Source: Natronospirales bacterium (GTDB taxonomy: Bacteria > Pseudomonadota > Gammaproteobacteria > Natronospirales > JAIVGZ01). From it: a stretch of 58,027 nt of DNA. Position 1 is the stretch's first letter. Every line of letters starts with the position of its first letter. Below are positions 27,971 to 35,992 of this stretch, piece after piece. Location: NCBI GenBank assembly GCA_020201335.1, contig JAIVGZ010000002.1, positions 1,285 through 59,311 on the forward strand, in the 5' to 3' direction. The notes beneath the pieces are model-generated. The model was not told the DNA's origin. It saw only the letters and a program-made list of their open reading frames with translations, and did no database searches. Both the position numbers and the translations under genes were made by a program.

Positions 27971-28654
27971 ATGGAAGGTCTCCAGTTCGTTTTCGGTCAG
28001 TTGCAGGCGATGAGCATGATCCAGGTGCTCGCCGTCGCGGCGCTTCCGGTCCTTTTCGCCATCACGCTGCACGAGGTCGCCCATGGCTGGGCGGCGCGGA
28101 TGCGTGGCGACCGCACCGCTGAGATGCTGGGGCGACTGACGCTGAACCCTTTGAAGCACATGGACCCTGTCGGCACGGTGCTGGTGCCGGCGATCATGTT
28201 GTTGCTGCCGACGCCGTTCCTGTTCGGCTGGGCAAAGCCGGTACCGGTCACGGTCGAAAACCTGGCGCGCAAACGTAAGGACATGGCGATAGTGGGCGCC
28301 GCCGGCCCGCTGGCGAATTTGGCGATGGCGGTCATCTGGACCGGCGTGATGTTCGGCGGCCGCGCGTTGGTCGAGGTCGCGCCAGGCGCGGCGCTGTTCC
28401 TGATTTTGATGGGTGGCGTCGGGGTATTTGCGAACGTGCTGCTCGGCGTGCTGAACCTGCTGCCGATTCCGCCGCTCGATGGGGGAAGGGTCGTCAGCGC
28501 GTTGCTGCCGGGTCCGCTGTCTTGGAAGTACGACCGGCTGGAGCCGTTCGGTATCTGGATTGTGCTCGGGCTTTTGATGCTGGGCATACTGTGGAATGTG
28601 ATCGGTCCGCCGATCTATGCATTGACCGGGTTCTTCATCGGTCTAGTCCTGTGA
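27971..28654 (+). CDS. Site-2 protease family membrane metalloprotease
   Basis: M50 peptidase with the zinc-binding motif HEVAHG near residue 36 and the third ligand in NLLPIPPLDGG near residue 160. Hydrophobic helices surround both motifs. There is no PDZ domain, which separates it from RseP. The substrate is unknown. The start ATG at 27971 is supported by the typical N-terminus; a longer frame overlaps yciO. It lies 28 bases after yciO and ends 10 bases before the trpS start, so co-transcription is likely. Confidence 0.9.
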   Translation: MEGLQFVFGQLQAMSMIQVLAVAALPVLFAITLHEVAHGWAARMRGDRTAEMLGRLTLNPLKHMDPVGTVLVPAIMLLLPTPFLFGWAKPVPVTVENLARKRKDMAIVGAAGPLANLAMAVIWTGVMFGGRALVEVAPGAALFLILMGGVGVFANVLLGVLNLLPIPPLDGGRVVSALLPGPLSWKYDRLEPFGIWIVLGLLMLGILWNVIGPPIYALTGFFIGLVL

Positions 28655-28664
28655 GGGGTACGGT

Positions 28665-29882
28665 TTGAGTTCTAGTTCATTGGGCGACCAGCGGGTCGTA
28701 TCGGGCATGCGCGCGACCGGTGCGATGCACCTTGGGCATTACCATGGTGTGCTGAAAAACTGGCTGCGGCTCCAGCACGAGTACGACTGCTTCTTCTTCG
28801 TTGCCGACTGGCACGGACTGACCACGCACTACGCGGACCCGAGCGGCATCGCGGGCGCTGCGTGGGACATGCTCGTTGATTGGCTCGCAGTCGGCATCGA
28901 CCCGGGTCGCGCGTGCATCTTCGTGCAATCGCGCGTGTCCGAGCACGCGGAGCTGCACTTGCTGCTGTCGATGGTCACGCCGCTCGGCTGGCTCGAGCGC
29001 GTACCGACATACAAGGACCAGCAGGAGAAGCTGCGCGAGCGCGACCTCGCGACCTATGGCTTTCTTGGCTACCCAGTGCTGCAGAGTGCCGACATCCTGA
29101 TGTACCGGCCACAGTTTGTACCGGTCGGCGAGGACCAGGTCGCACACGTCGAGATTACCCGCGAGATCGCACGCCGCTTCAACCACCTGTACGGGCGCGA
29201 AGTCGGTTTCGAGGAAAAGGCCGAGGAAGCAATCAAGCGCCTCGGCAGTAAGAACGCGCGGTTGTACCGGCAGTTGAAGAAGCGTTTCAGCGAGCGGGGC
29301 GACGCCGACGCGCTGGCAACCGGTCAGGCATTGGTCGAAGGCCAGCAGAACCTGATGCTGTCCGACCGTGAGCGTCTGCTTGGGTACCTCGAGGGGGCTG
29401 GGCGCACGATCCTGCCGGAGCCGCAGGCGCTCCTGACCGCGGCGTCGAAAATGCCGGGTCTCGACGGGCAGAAGATGTCGAAGTCGTACGGCAACACCAT
29501 CACGCTGCGCGAGTCCGACAAGGACATCGAAGAGAAGATCAAACGGATGCCGACGGACCCGGCGCGCGTGCGCCGCGACGACCCCGGTGAGCCTGAGAAG
29601 TGCCCGGTCTGGGAATGGCACAAGGTTTATTCGGACGACAAGACGAAAGACTGGGTGCAAACCGGGTGCCGTAGTGCCGGCATCGGCTGCCTGGAGTGCA
29701 AGCAGCCGATCGTCGAAGCCGTGCAGGCCGAAGTTGGCCCAATCCGCGCACGCGCCGAAGAGATTGCCGGCGATTCGCAGATGGTGCGCACGATTGTCGC
29801 GGAGGGCAACGACACTGCGCGCGACGCTGCGCGCGATACGCTCGCTGACGTGCGCCAAGTGATGGGGCTGAACTACCTGTGA
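28665..29882 (+). CDS. trpS: Tryptophanyl-tRNA synthetase with C-terminal Cys motif
   Basis: Class I synthetase charging tRNA(Trp). The HIGH-like motif is GAMHLGHYHG and the KMSKS motif is GQKMSKSYG. At 405 residues it is longer than the 334-residue E. coli enzyme. The extra C-terminal part carries C313, C335, C342 and C345, spaced C-x21-C-x6-C-x2-C, close to the C-x22-C-x6-C-x2-C motif known to bind a [4Fe-4S] cluster in the Thermotoga maritima enzyme. The start is a TTG at 28665 with a GAGGGGTA sequence upstream; no ATG precedes the HIGH region except an internal one. The stop overlaps the scpA GTG start (GTGA). Confidence 0.94.
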   Translation: MSSSSLGDQRVVSGMRATGAMHLGHYHGVLKNWLRLQHEYDCFFFVADWHGLTTHYADPSGIAGAAWDMLVDWLAVGIDPGRACIFVQSRVSEHAELHLLLSMVTPLGWLERVPTYKDQQEKLRERDLATYGFLGYPVLQSADILMYRPQFVPVGEDQVAHVEITREIARRFNHLYGREVGFEEKAEEAIKRLGSKNARLYRQLKKRFSERGDADALATGQALVEGQQNLMLSDRERLLGYLEGAGRTILPEPQALLTAASKMPGLDGQKMSKSYGNTITLRESDKDIEEKIKRMPTDPARVRRDDPGEPEKCPVWEWHKVYSDDKTKDWVQTGCRSAGIGCLECKQPIVEAVQAEVGPIRARAEEIAGDSQMVRTIVAEGNDTARDAARDTLADVRQVMGLNYL

Positions 29883-30727
29883 GCACCGGACCGGAACAGT
29901 CGGAGATGCCGTTTGCAATGGTGCAGGGGGCGCCGATGCTGTCGTTGCCGCGCGACCTGTACATCCCGCCAGACGCACTCGAGGTGTTCCTCGAGACCTT
30001 CGAGGGGCCGCTGGACCTCCTGCTCTACCTGATCAAGCGGCAGAACCTCGATGTGCTGGACATTCCGATTGCCGAAATCACGCGCCAGTACATGGGCTAC
30101 ATCGACCTGATGCAGGAGATGCGGCTGGAACTCGCTGCCGAGTATCTCGTGATGGCCGCGATGCTCGCCGAGATCAAGTCGCGCATGCTGCTGCCGCGGC
30201 CCGAAGGTCTCGGCGACGACGAAGAAGACCCGCGCGCCGAGTTGATCCGGCGCTTGCAGGAATACGAGCGCTACAAGCAGGCAGCTGAGGATATCGAGGC
30301 GCTACCGCGGCTGCACCGCGACGTGTTCGAAGCGAGCGCCGAAGCGCCCGAACGCAAGGTCCTGCAACTGCTGCCGGATATCACGCTGAAGGAGCTGCTG
30401 CTTGCATTCCGCGAAGCGCTGCAGCGTTCTGAGATGTTTGCGCACCACCACATTCAGCGCGAGGCGCTGTCGGTACGCCAGCGGATGGGCGAGGTGCTCG
30501 GCGTGTTGCACGCCGAAACGTTTACTGACTTCGCGTCGCTATTCAAACCGGAAGAGGGGCGTCAGGGTGTCGTCGTGACCTTCCTCGCCATCCTCGAGCT
30601 CGTGAAGGAAGCCCTGGTCGAAATCGTGCAGGCCGAGCCGTACGCGCCGATACACGTGAAGGCCGCTTCGGCGTCCACCGCCGACGGTGATGTCGCGCTC
30701 GACGACATCGCCCTCACCACCGAATGA
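29879..30727 (+). CDS. scpA: Segregation and condensation protein A (kleisin)
   Basis: Bridges the SMC heads of the bacterial condensin. The N-terminal SMC-binding part has FEGPLDLLLYLIKRQNLDVLDIPIAEITRQY and the helix ELAAEYLVMAAMLAEIKSRMLLPRPE; a winged-helix C-terminal part follows to about residue 250. Length 282 is normal. GTG start overlapping trpS; the stop overlaps the scpB ATG, indicating coupling with its partner. Confidence 0.95.
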   Translation: MSTGPEQSEMPFAMVQGAPMLSLPRDLYIPPDALEVFLETFEGPLDLLLYLIKRQNLDVLDIPIAEITRQYMGYIDLMQEMRLELAAEYLVMAAMLAEIKSRMLLPRPEGLGDDEEDPRAELIRRLQEYERYKQAAEDIEALPRLHRDVFEASAEAPERKVLQLLPDITLKELLLAFREALQRSEMFAHHHIQREALSVRQRMGEVLGVLHAETFTDFASLFKPEEGRQGVVVTFLAILELVKEALVEIVQAEPYAPIHVKAASASTADGDVALDDIALTTE

Positions 30728-31389
30728 GCATTCAAATGGACCAAAACAGAATCAAGCACATTGTTGAGGCGTCGCTGCTGGCCGCGGGCCGGCCGCTGAG
30801 CCTCGAACAGCTCCTGGCCGTGTTCGGCGAGGATGCGGCGCAGCCGACGCGCGATGCGGTGCGGGCGGCGCTGGTCGCGCTTGAAGCAGACTGCGCGGGA
30901 CGATCGTTCGAGCTGAAGCAGGTCGCAAGCGGTTGGCGCATCCAGGTGCGGACCGGTTACTCCGAGTGGGTCAGCCGCCTGTGGGAAGAGCGCCCGTCGC
31001 GTTACTCACGCGCGTTGCTCGAGACGCTTGCGCTCATCGCGTACCGCCAGCCGATCACGCGCGGCGAGATTGAGGATGTGCGCGGCGTCACCGTGAGTAC
31101 GTCCATCATGAAGACGCTGCTCGAACGCGAGTGGGTCCGCATCGTCGGCCACCGCGACGTGCCTGGACGGCCTGCCCTGTACGGCACTACGCGCGAGTTC
31201 CTCGACTACTTCGGCCTGCGCAGCCTCGACGAGCTGCCGACACTCGCGGAACTGCGCGACATCGATAGCCTGAACGTCGAGCTTCCGCTCGATGACCCCA
31301 ACGGTCCGGCGCCGGAACAGGAAGTGCACAGCGCCGAAGAGCCGGCAACGCTCGATGACGACGAGTCCGAGGTCGCGGTCGGTAAGTGA
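30724..31389 (+). CDS. scpB: Segregation and condensation protein B
   Basis: Dimeric winged-helix partner of ScpA. Two winged-helix units are seen (residues about 8-80 and 95-165): ALLAAGRPLSLEQL, GWRIQVRTGYSEWV, SRALLETLALIAYRQPITRGEIEDVRGV and GRPALYGTTREFLDYFGL. A charged, acidic tail (about 190-221) follows. Its ATG overlaps scpA and its stop overlaps the GTG of rluB, so scpA-scpB-rluB is a coupled series. Confidence 0.95.
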   Translation: MSIQMDQNRIKHIVEASLLAAGRPLSLEQLLAVFGEDAAQPTRDAVRAALVALEADCAGRSFELKQVASGWRIQVRTGYSEWVSRLWEERPSRYSRALLETLALIAYRQPITRGEIEDVRGVTVSTSIMKTLLEREWVRIVGHRDVPGRPALYGTTREFLDYFGLRSLDELPTLAELRDIDSLNVELPLDDPNGPAPEQEVHSAEEPATLDDDESEVAVGK

Positions 31390-32147
31390 GCGCCGGGGAA
31401 CGCGTCCAGAAGGTGCTGGCGGCCGCGGGCCTCGGGTCGCGCCGCGAGATCGAGCAATGGATCCGCGATGGGCGGGTGATGGTCAACGGGGAGCGGGCCG
31501 AGCTGGGCATGAAGATGCCCGAGAACCCGCGGGTACGGGTCGACGGCAAGACTATTGCGCTGAAAACGCTGCGTGCCGCGCCCCGTCAGGTGCTGCTCTA
31601 CCACAAGCCCGATGGTGAACTGACCACACGGCGCGACCCGGACGGCCGTCCGACCGTATTCGACACGCTGCCGAAACCGGACAAGGGTGGGCGCTGGGTT
31701 TCAATCGGGCGCCTGGATTTCAATACCGGCGGCCTGCTAATCCTCACCACCGACGGCGAACTCGCGCACGCGCTGATGCACCCGAGCCGCGAGGTCGAAC
31801 GCGAGTACGCGGTCCGCGTACGCGGCGAGCCGTCGCCTGAGGTTATCAAGCGACTGCTGGCTGGCGTGGACATCGGCGACGGGCTCGCGAAGTTCGAACG
31901 CATCGCGCCGGCAGGTGGCGAGGGCACCAACCGTTGGTACCATGTCGTGCTGAAGGAAGGCCGCAACCGCGAAGTGCGGCGGCTGTGGGAAAGCCAAGAG
32001 ATCCAAGTCAGTCGCTTGACCCGCGTCCGCTACGGGCCCATCCAAATGCCACCGGGCCTGCGCCGCGGCAAATTTCGCTACGCGACCCCTGAAGAAATAG
32101 ATGCGCTGCTCGAAGCCGCCGACCTGCACAAAAATCCCAAAGCCTAA
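31386..32147 (+). CDS. rluB: 23S rRNA pseudouridine synthase B
   Basis: Makes pseudouridine 2605 in 23S rRNA. An N-terminal S4 domain (RVQKVLAAAGLGSRREIEQWI) precedes the RsuA/RluB/E/F catalytic domain with the active Asp in GRLDFNTGGLLILT and the EREYAVRVRG and EGRNREVRRL motifs. It lacks the long basic tail of E. coli RluB (253 versus about 290 residues). GTG start, overlapping scpB by four bases. Confidence 0.94.
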   Translation: MSAGERVQKVLAAAGLGSRREIEQWIRDGRVMVNGERAELGMKMPENPRVRVDGKTIALKTLRAAPRQVLLYHKPDGELTTRRDPDGRPTVFDTLPKPDKGGRWVSIGRLDFNTGGLLILTTDGELAHALMHPSREVEREYAVRVRGEPSPEVIKRLLAGVDIGDGLAKFERIAPAGGEGTNRWYHVVLKEGRNREVRRLWESQEIQVSRLTRVRYGPIQMPPGLRRGKFRYATPEEIDALLEAADLHKNPKA

Positions 32148-32240
32148 GGTGATTTCCTGAGACGGAAATAGGTGTTATAACCTAGTCTTCGTACCCAGCT
32201 GGGTCGAGCTGCACCACACCGGTTCCGGAGGATTTCGAAC

Positions 32241-35084
32241 ATGCATTACAGAAGCCTGCTGCTGGCGGCGAGCGCCGTCGTCATATCCGCTCAGGGCGTG
32301 CCAAACAACGCCTACGCACAAGATGCAAACCCGTTCCAATCCGTTTCCGCCGTCGAAATCGTGTACACAGGTGCGCCGATTATCCCAGCGAGCGCAGCGA
32401 CCTCGTCAGAAGTCGAAGTGTACGTGGTGATGATGAAGGACGAACCGGTCGCATCGTACCGCGGCAACCGAGAAGGCTTCGAAGCGGTCCCTCGCGGACG
32501 CGGCAACCGTCCCGATGTGCGCAGCGAGAACGCGCGTAACTACCGGGCGCATCTGCGCGGCAAGCAGCAGGCATTCGTGCGCAGCAGCACCGAGACCCTG
32601 TCCCGTAGCCCACAGGTCGTGCACACCTACACCGAGGTGCTGAACGGCGTCGCGGTGCGCATCAGCGGACAGGAAGCACGCGCGCTGGCGAAGGACCCGT
32701 CCGTCGCCGCGATCATCCGCTCCGAGAACCACGCACCATCGACCTACGCCGGCCCGACCTGGATTGGCGCCGCGGAGGTCTGGAACGGCCCGGCCGGGCT
32801 GCAGACCGAAGGCGAAGGCATGGTGGTCGGCATCATCGACACCGGTGTGAACTGGGCATCGCCTTCGTTCGCCGCGACCGACCCCACCGACGGCTACGTG
32901 CATACGAATCCGTACGGCTCCGGTAACTTCGTCGGCGTCTGCGATGCGTCGCATCCGCTGCACCAGCCGGACTACGTCTGTAACGACAAGCTGGTCGGTG
33001 CGTACTACTTCCTCAACGCATGGGGCACCTTCCCGAACCTCGGCGCGTTCGACGAGAACGGCCACGGCTCGCACGTCGCCAGCACATCAGCGGGCAACAA
33101 GGTCACGATCAACTACAATGGCGCCAATGTGAATCTAAGCGGCGTCGCCCCGCGTGCGAATGTGATTTCCTACCGCGTCTGCGGTGGCCCGAGCACACTC
33201 TGCAACACCGCGGACTCGGCGGCAGCGATTGACCAAGCGATTTTCGACGGCGTCGATGCGCTGAACTTCTCGATTGGCGGTGGCACGAACCCAGGAGGCG
33301 ACCTTGCGTCGCTCGCGTTCCTGCGCGCAGCGGACGCCGGCATCTTCGTTGCGGCCGCCGCGGGCAACTTCAACCCAAATAGTGCCGGCACAGTCAGCCA
33401 CCGCGGTGGCTGGATGACCACGGTCGCCTCGGTCTCGCACAACGGTATCGTCGCCCACCCGGTCTCCGTGACCGGCCCGGCGCCGATTGCCGGCGCACCA
33501 CTGAACCTCGGCGGAGTCGCTGGCACCAGCCCCGTCCCGGTCACCGACATCGGCTTCACGACCGTCGGTATCGGCAGCCAGGGCAAGGGTCGCGGCCAGC
33601 TTCATGGCCAAGGCGAGGACCTGAATGCCGGCAAGGTCGAATACCGCTGGGCCGAAGCCGTGTCGCCGGGCAACTTCGAAGGCTGCGCACCCTTCCCGGC
33701 CGGCGCGTTCGATGGCGCGATCGCGCTGATCAGCCGCGGCACCTGCGGCTTTGCACTAAAGGCTGACAACGCGGCGGCTGCCGGTGCGGTCGCGGCGGTC
33801 ATCTACAACAATGCGAACGGCCCGCCGATCGTGATGGGCGCGCAGCAGGCCAACACAATCCCCTCGGTGATGGTGTCGAACTTGCACGGCCAGATGCTGG
33901 TCGACTGGGCGAGCAGCCACAGCGTTGCGTATATGTCGATTGGCGGCACGCCTCAGGCCAGCTTCTCGGACGGTAACGGCGATATCGTCGTGCTGTCGAG
34001 CGGCCGTGGCCCGGCCGGCAACATCCTGAAGCCGGATGTCGCGGCGCCAGGCGCGTCGGTCCTTGCGGCGTACACGCCGAATCCGGACAGCTACGTGATG
34101 ATCGGCGGCACCTCGATGGCGAGCCCGCATGTCGCCGGCGCAGCATTGCTGGTTTCGGCGTTGCATCCTGACTGGAGCCCGCTTGAGGTCAAGTCGGCGC
34201 TGATGACCACGGGTCGCATCGATGGCGTACTGCAACCGGACGCGACCACGCAGGCGACGCCGTTCTACATCGGCGGCGGTCGCGTGAGGGTCGACCAGGC
34301 TGCGCGTGCCGGGCTCGTACTGCACGAGACGCGCGCGAACTTCGAGGCAGGCAACGCGGGTGGGAACCTGGCGAACCTTAACCTCGCGAGCTTTGCGAAC
34401 CAGAACTGCAACGGTACTTGCAGCTGGACGCGGACGCTGCGCAGCACGGGTTCGGTCGGCACCAACTGGGCGGTCACCACCTCGTCATCGGCTGCGGGCC
34501 TCAGCGTCAGCGCTCCGGCGTCGTTCAGCGTCGCGGCCGGCGGTACGGTCTCGCTGACCGTAACCGCGCCAATCTGGATGCACGGCCAGTACTTCAGCGA
34601 AGGTGTGCACTTCCGGGATGATGGCTTTGCGTTCCTCCCGAATGCCGGCCAGGTGAACCAGAGTGGTGCGCCGTGGGTCAACCAGCCGATCCCGTCGTCG
34701 CTGCAGCCGAACAACCTGCTCGCGCCGGCATGGCACGACTGGCAGCTCGTCGCCGATGTCGCGAACGACCGCGGCGTGCGTCTTGCGACGGCGGGTACAA
34801 CCTGGTTGATCGCCGACTTCCGCCGCGTATCCGAGTTCGGGTCCACGGCGCCGGCGCTCAGCTACCAGATCGCGATGCGCCGCAATCCGTCGCTGACGCC
34901 TGGATTCTGGGACATCGTGTTCGCGTACAACCACGTGACCTCGAACGCCCACCTGGCGAACACCACGATCGGCATCGAGAACCTGTTCGGTGATGAGGGT
35001 GTGCAGGTCGCCTACAACGATGCGAACCTCGGCCAGATCGTCGATGGCCGCGCAATTTGCTTCCGTTGGGTGCCTGCTCCGTAA
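32241..35084 (+). CDS. Secreted S8 subtilisin-like protease with PA domain
   Basis: A 947-residue extracellular protease. Signal peptide MHYRSLLLAASAVVISA ending near NAYAQ; an I9-type propeptide (residues about 50-160, with YRAHLRGKQQAFV and VLNGVAVRISGQEA); then the catalytic Asp D200 (IIDTGVN), His H275 (GHGSHVAS) and Ser S625 (GTSMASPHVAG). A protease-associated domain is inserted before the Ser (about 465-560, GAFDGAIALISRGTCGFALKADNA). The end (about 700-947) is a beta-rich Fn3-like region, FSVAAGGTVSLTV. A GGAGGA RBS precedes the ATG. Monocistronic: 93 bases separate it from rluB and a terminator follows. Likely involved in degrading external proteins; substrate unknown. Confidence 0.94.
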   Translation: MHYRSLLLAASAVVISAQGVPNNAYAQDANPFQSVSAVEIVYTGAPIIPASAATSSEVEVYVVMMKDEPVASYRGNREGFEAVPRGRGNRPDVRSENARNYRAHLRGKQQAFVRSSTETLSRSPQVVHTYTEVLNGVAVRISGQEARALAKDPSVAAIIRSENHAPSTYAGPTWIGAAEVWNGPAGLQTEGEGMVVGIIDTGVNWASPSFAATDPTDGYVHTNPYGSGNFVGVCDASHPLHQPDYVCNDKLVGAYYFLNAWGTFPNLGAFDENGHGSHVASTSAGNKVTINYNGANVNLSGVAPRANVISYRVCGGPSTLCNTADSAAAIDQAIFDGVDALNFSIGGGTNPGGDLASLAFLRAADAGIFVAAAAGNFNPNSAGTVSHRGGWMTTVASVSHNGIVAHPVSVTGPAPIAGAPLNLGGVAGTSPVPVTDIGFTTVGIGSQGKGRGQLHGQGEDLNAGKVEYRWAEAVSPGNFEGCAPFPAGAFDGAIALISRGTCGFALKADNAAAAGAVAAVIYNNANGPPIVMGAQQANTIPSVMVSNLHGQMLVDWASSHSVAYMSIGGTPQASFSDGNGDIVVLSSGRGPAGNILKPDVAAPGASVLAAYTPNPDSYVMIGGTSMASPHVAGAALLVSALHPDWSPLEVKSALMTTGRIDGVLQPDATTQATPFYIGGGRVRVDQAARAGLVLHETRANFEAGNAGGNLANLNLASFANQNCNGTCSWTRTLRSTGSVGTNWAVTTSSSAAGLSVSAPASFSVAAGGTVSLTVTAPIWMHGQYFSEGVHFRDDGFAFLPNAGQVNQSGAPWVNQPIPSSLQPNNLLAPAWHDWQLVADVANDRGVRLATAGTTWLIADFRRVSEFGSTAPALSYQIAMRRNPSLTPGFWDIVFAYNHVTSNAHLANTTIGIENLFGDEGVQVAYNDANLGQIVDGRAICFRWVPAP

Positions 35085-35107
35085 GCAGTACTTGAAGTCG
35101 CTACACC

Positions 35108-35143
35108 AACCCGGCCGGCGAGCGATCGCCGGCCGGGTTTTTT
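35108..35143 (+). terminator. Rho-independent terminator of the subtilase gene
   Basis: A 13-bp perfect stem (35108-35120 with 35127-35139), GC-rich with a 6-base loop, runs into six Ts (35138-35143). It begins 23 bases after the subtilase stop. On the minus strand no T-run follows. Confidence 0.93.
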
Positions 35144-35168
35144 ATGCCTGTTCGGAGCGGCCTTCTGG

Positions 35169-35199
35169 CCTGTGGGAGCGAATCTGTGATTCGCGATTC
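35169..35199 (+). repeat. Interspersed hairpin repeat, copy 1
   Basis: TGTGGGAGCG followed by a 7-bp stem (GCGAATC / GATTCGC, loop TGT) at 35171-35195. It lies one base before the stop codon end of the SDR gene (35201). Two more copies occur at 35966-35992 (inverted) and 48779-48808 (direct). The layout resembles the REP-type elements of pseudomonads and related bacteria. Confidence 0.85.
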
Positions 35200-35200
35200 C

Positions 35201-35959
35201 TCATTGGGCGTCGAACGTCTCGCCCGTGTGCCCTTTACTCGACTCACCGAGCATCCAGATGAACGCCGGGGCGATGTCCTCGGGTGTCGGTAAACGGTCG
35301 CGGTCTTCGCCGGGGAACGCAGCTGCCCGCATCGCGGTGCGCACGCCACCGGGGTTCAGCGCGTTCGCACGGATGTGGGTGTTCTCGGCGGTCTCTTCGG
35401 CTAGGATCTGCGACAGGCCCTCCAGCGCAAACTTCGACACCGAATACGCACCCCAGTGCGCATAGCCCTTACGGCCGACGCCGCTCGACACGAACACGAC
35501 GCTCGCGTCCTCCGACTGGCCGAGCAGGCCGAGGCACGCGCGCGTCAGCATGAACGGCGCGGTGACATTGACCGTCATCACCTGCTGCCAGGTCGCGACA
35601 TCGTAGTGGAGCAGCGGCGAACGGTCGCCGAGGATGCCTGCGTTGTGCAGCAGGCCGTCGAGGCGCCCGTACTTGTCTGCCAGCGTGTGCGCGAGCGCGA
35701 GGTAGTCGGGCCAGGTGGCCGATGCGAAATCCATCGCGTGCAACGCCGGTGCCTTGCCGCCTTTCTTTTCGATCTCATCCGCGACCGCTTCGAGCTTCTT
35801 CGCATTGCGTCCGAGCAGAACGAGGTCTGCGCCGCATTCTGCGGCCAGCAGCGCGGTCGCGCGGCCGAGGCCGTCGCTGGCGCCGGTGATGAGGATGACC
35901 CGGCCAGCGAGGGTGTCGGGAGCGGGGCGGTAGCGCTTGGGTATAGATCTCGGTGTCAT
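35201..35959 (-). CDS. YciK-type short-chain dehydrogenase/reductase
   Basis: A Rossmann SDR of 252 residues. N-terminal nucleotide-binding motif GASDGLGRATA, the NAG motif in LLHNAGILGD and the catalytic S-Y-x3-K set (VFVSSG, YSVSK). The start is the ATG at 35959; an open frame upstream overlaps hpnE and is not homologous. It ends in KGHTGETFDAQ. The substrate is unknown; the YciK group of gammaproteobacteria is uncharacterised. Bracketed by two inverted copies of the hairpin repeat (35171-35195 and 35966-35990). Confidence 0.88.
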   Translation of the reverse strand: MTPRSIPKRYRPAPDTLAGRVILITGASDGLGRATALLAAECGADLVLLGRNAKKLEAVADEIEKKGGKAPALHAMDFASATWPDYLALAHTLADKYGRLDGLLHNAGILGDRSPLLHYDVATWQQVMTVNVTAPFMLTRACLGLLGQSEDASVVFVSSGVGRKGYAHWGAYSVSKFALEGLSQILAEETAENTHIRANALNPGGVRTAMRAAAFPGEDRDRLPTPEDIAPAFIWMLGESSKGHTGETFDAQ

Positions 35960-35965
35960 AGTCAA

Positions 35966-35992
35966 TGGCGGATCACAGATCCGCTCCCACAG
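35966..35992 (-). repeat. Interspersed hairpin repeat, copy 2 (inverted)
   Basis: On the minus strand it reads TGTGGGAGCGG then ATC TGT GATCCGC: stem GCGGATC / GATCCGC with loop TGT. Compared with copies 1 and 3, the fourth stem position changes A-T to G-C on both arms, a compensatory change. The stop codon of hpnE (35973-35975) lies inside it, so the last six residues of HpnE (TVGADL) come from the repeat. Confidence 0.85.
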
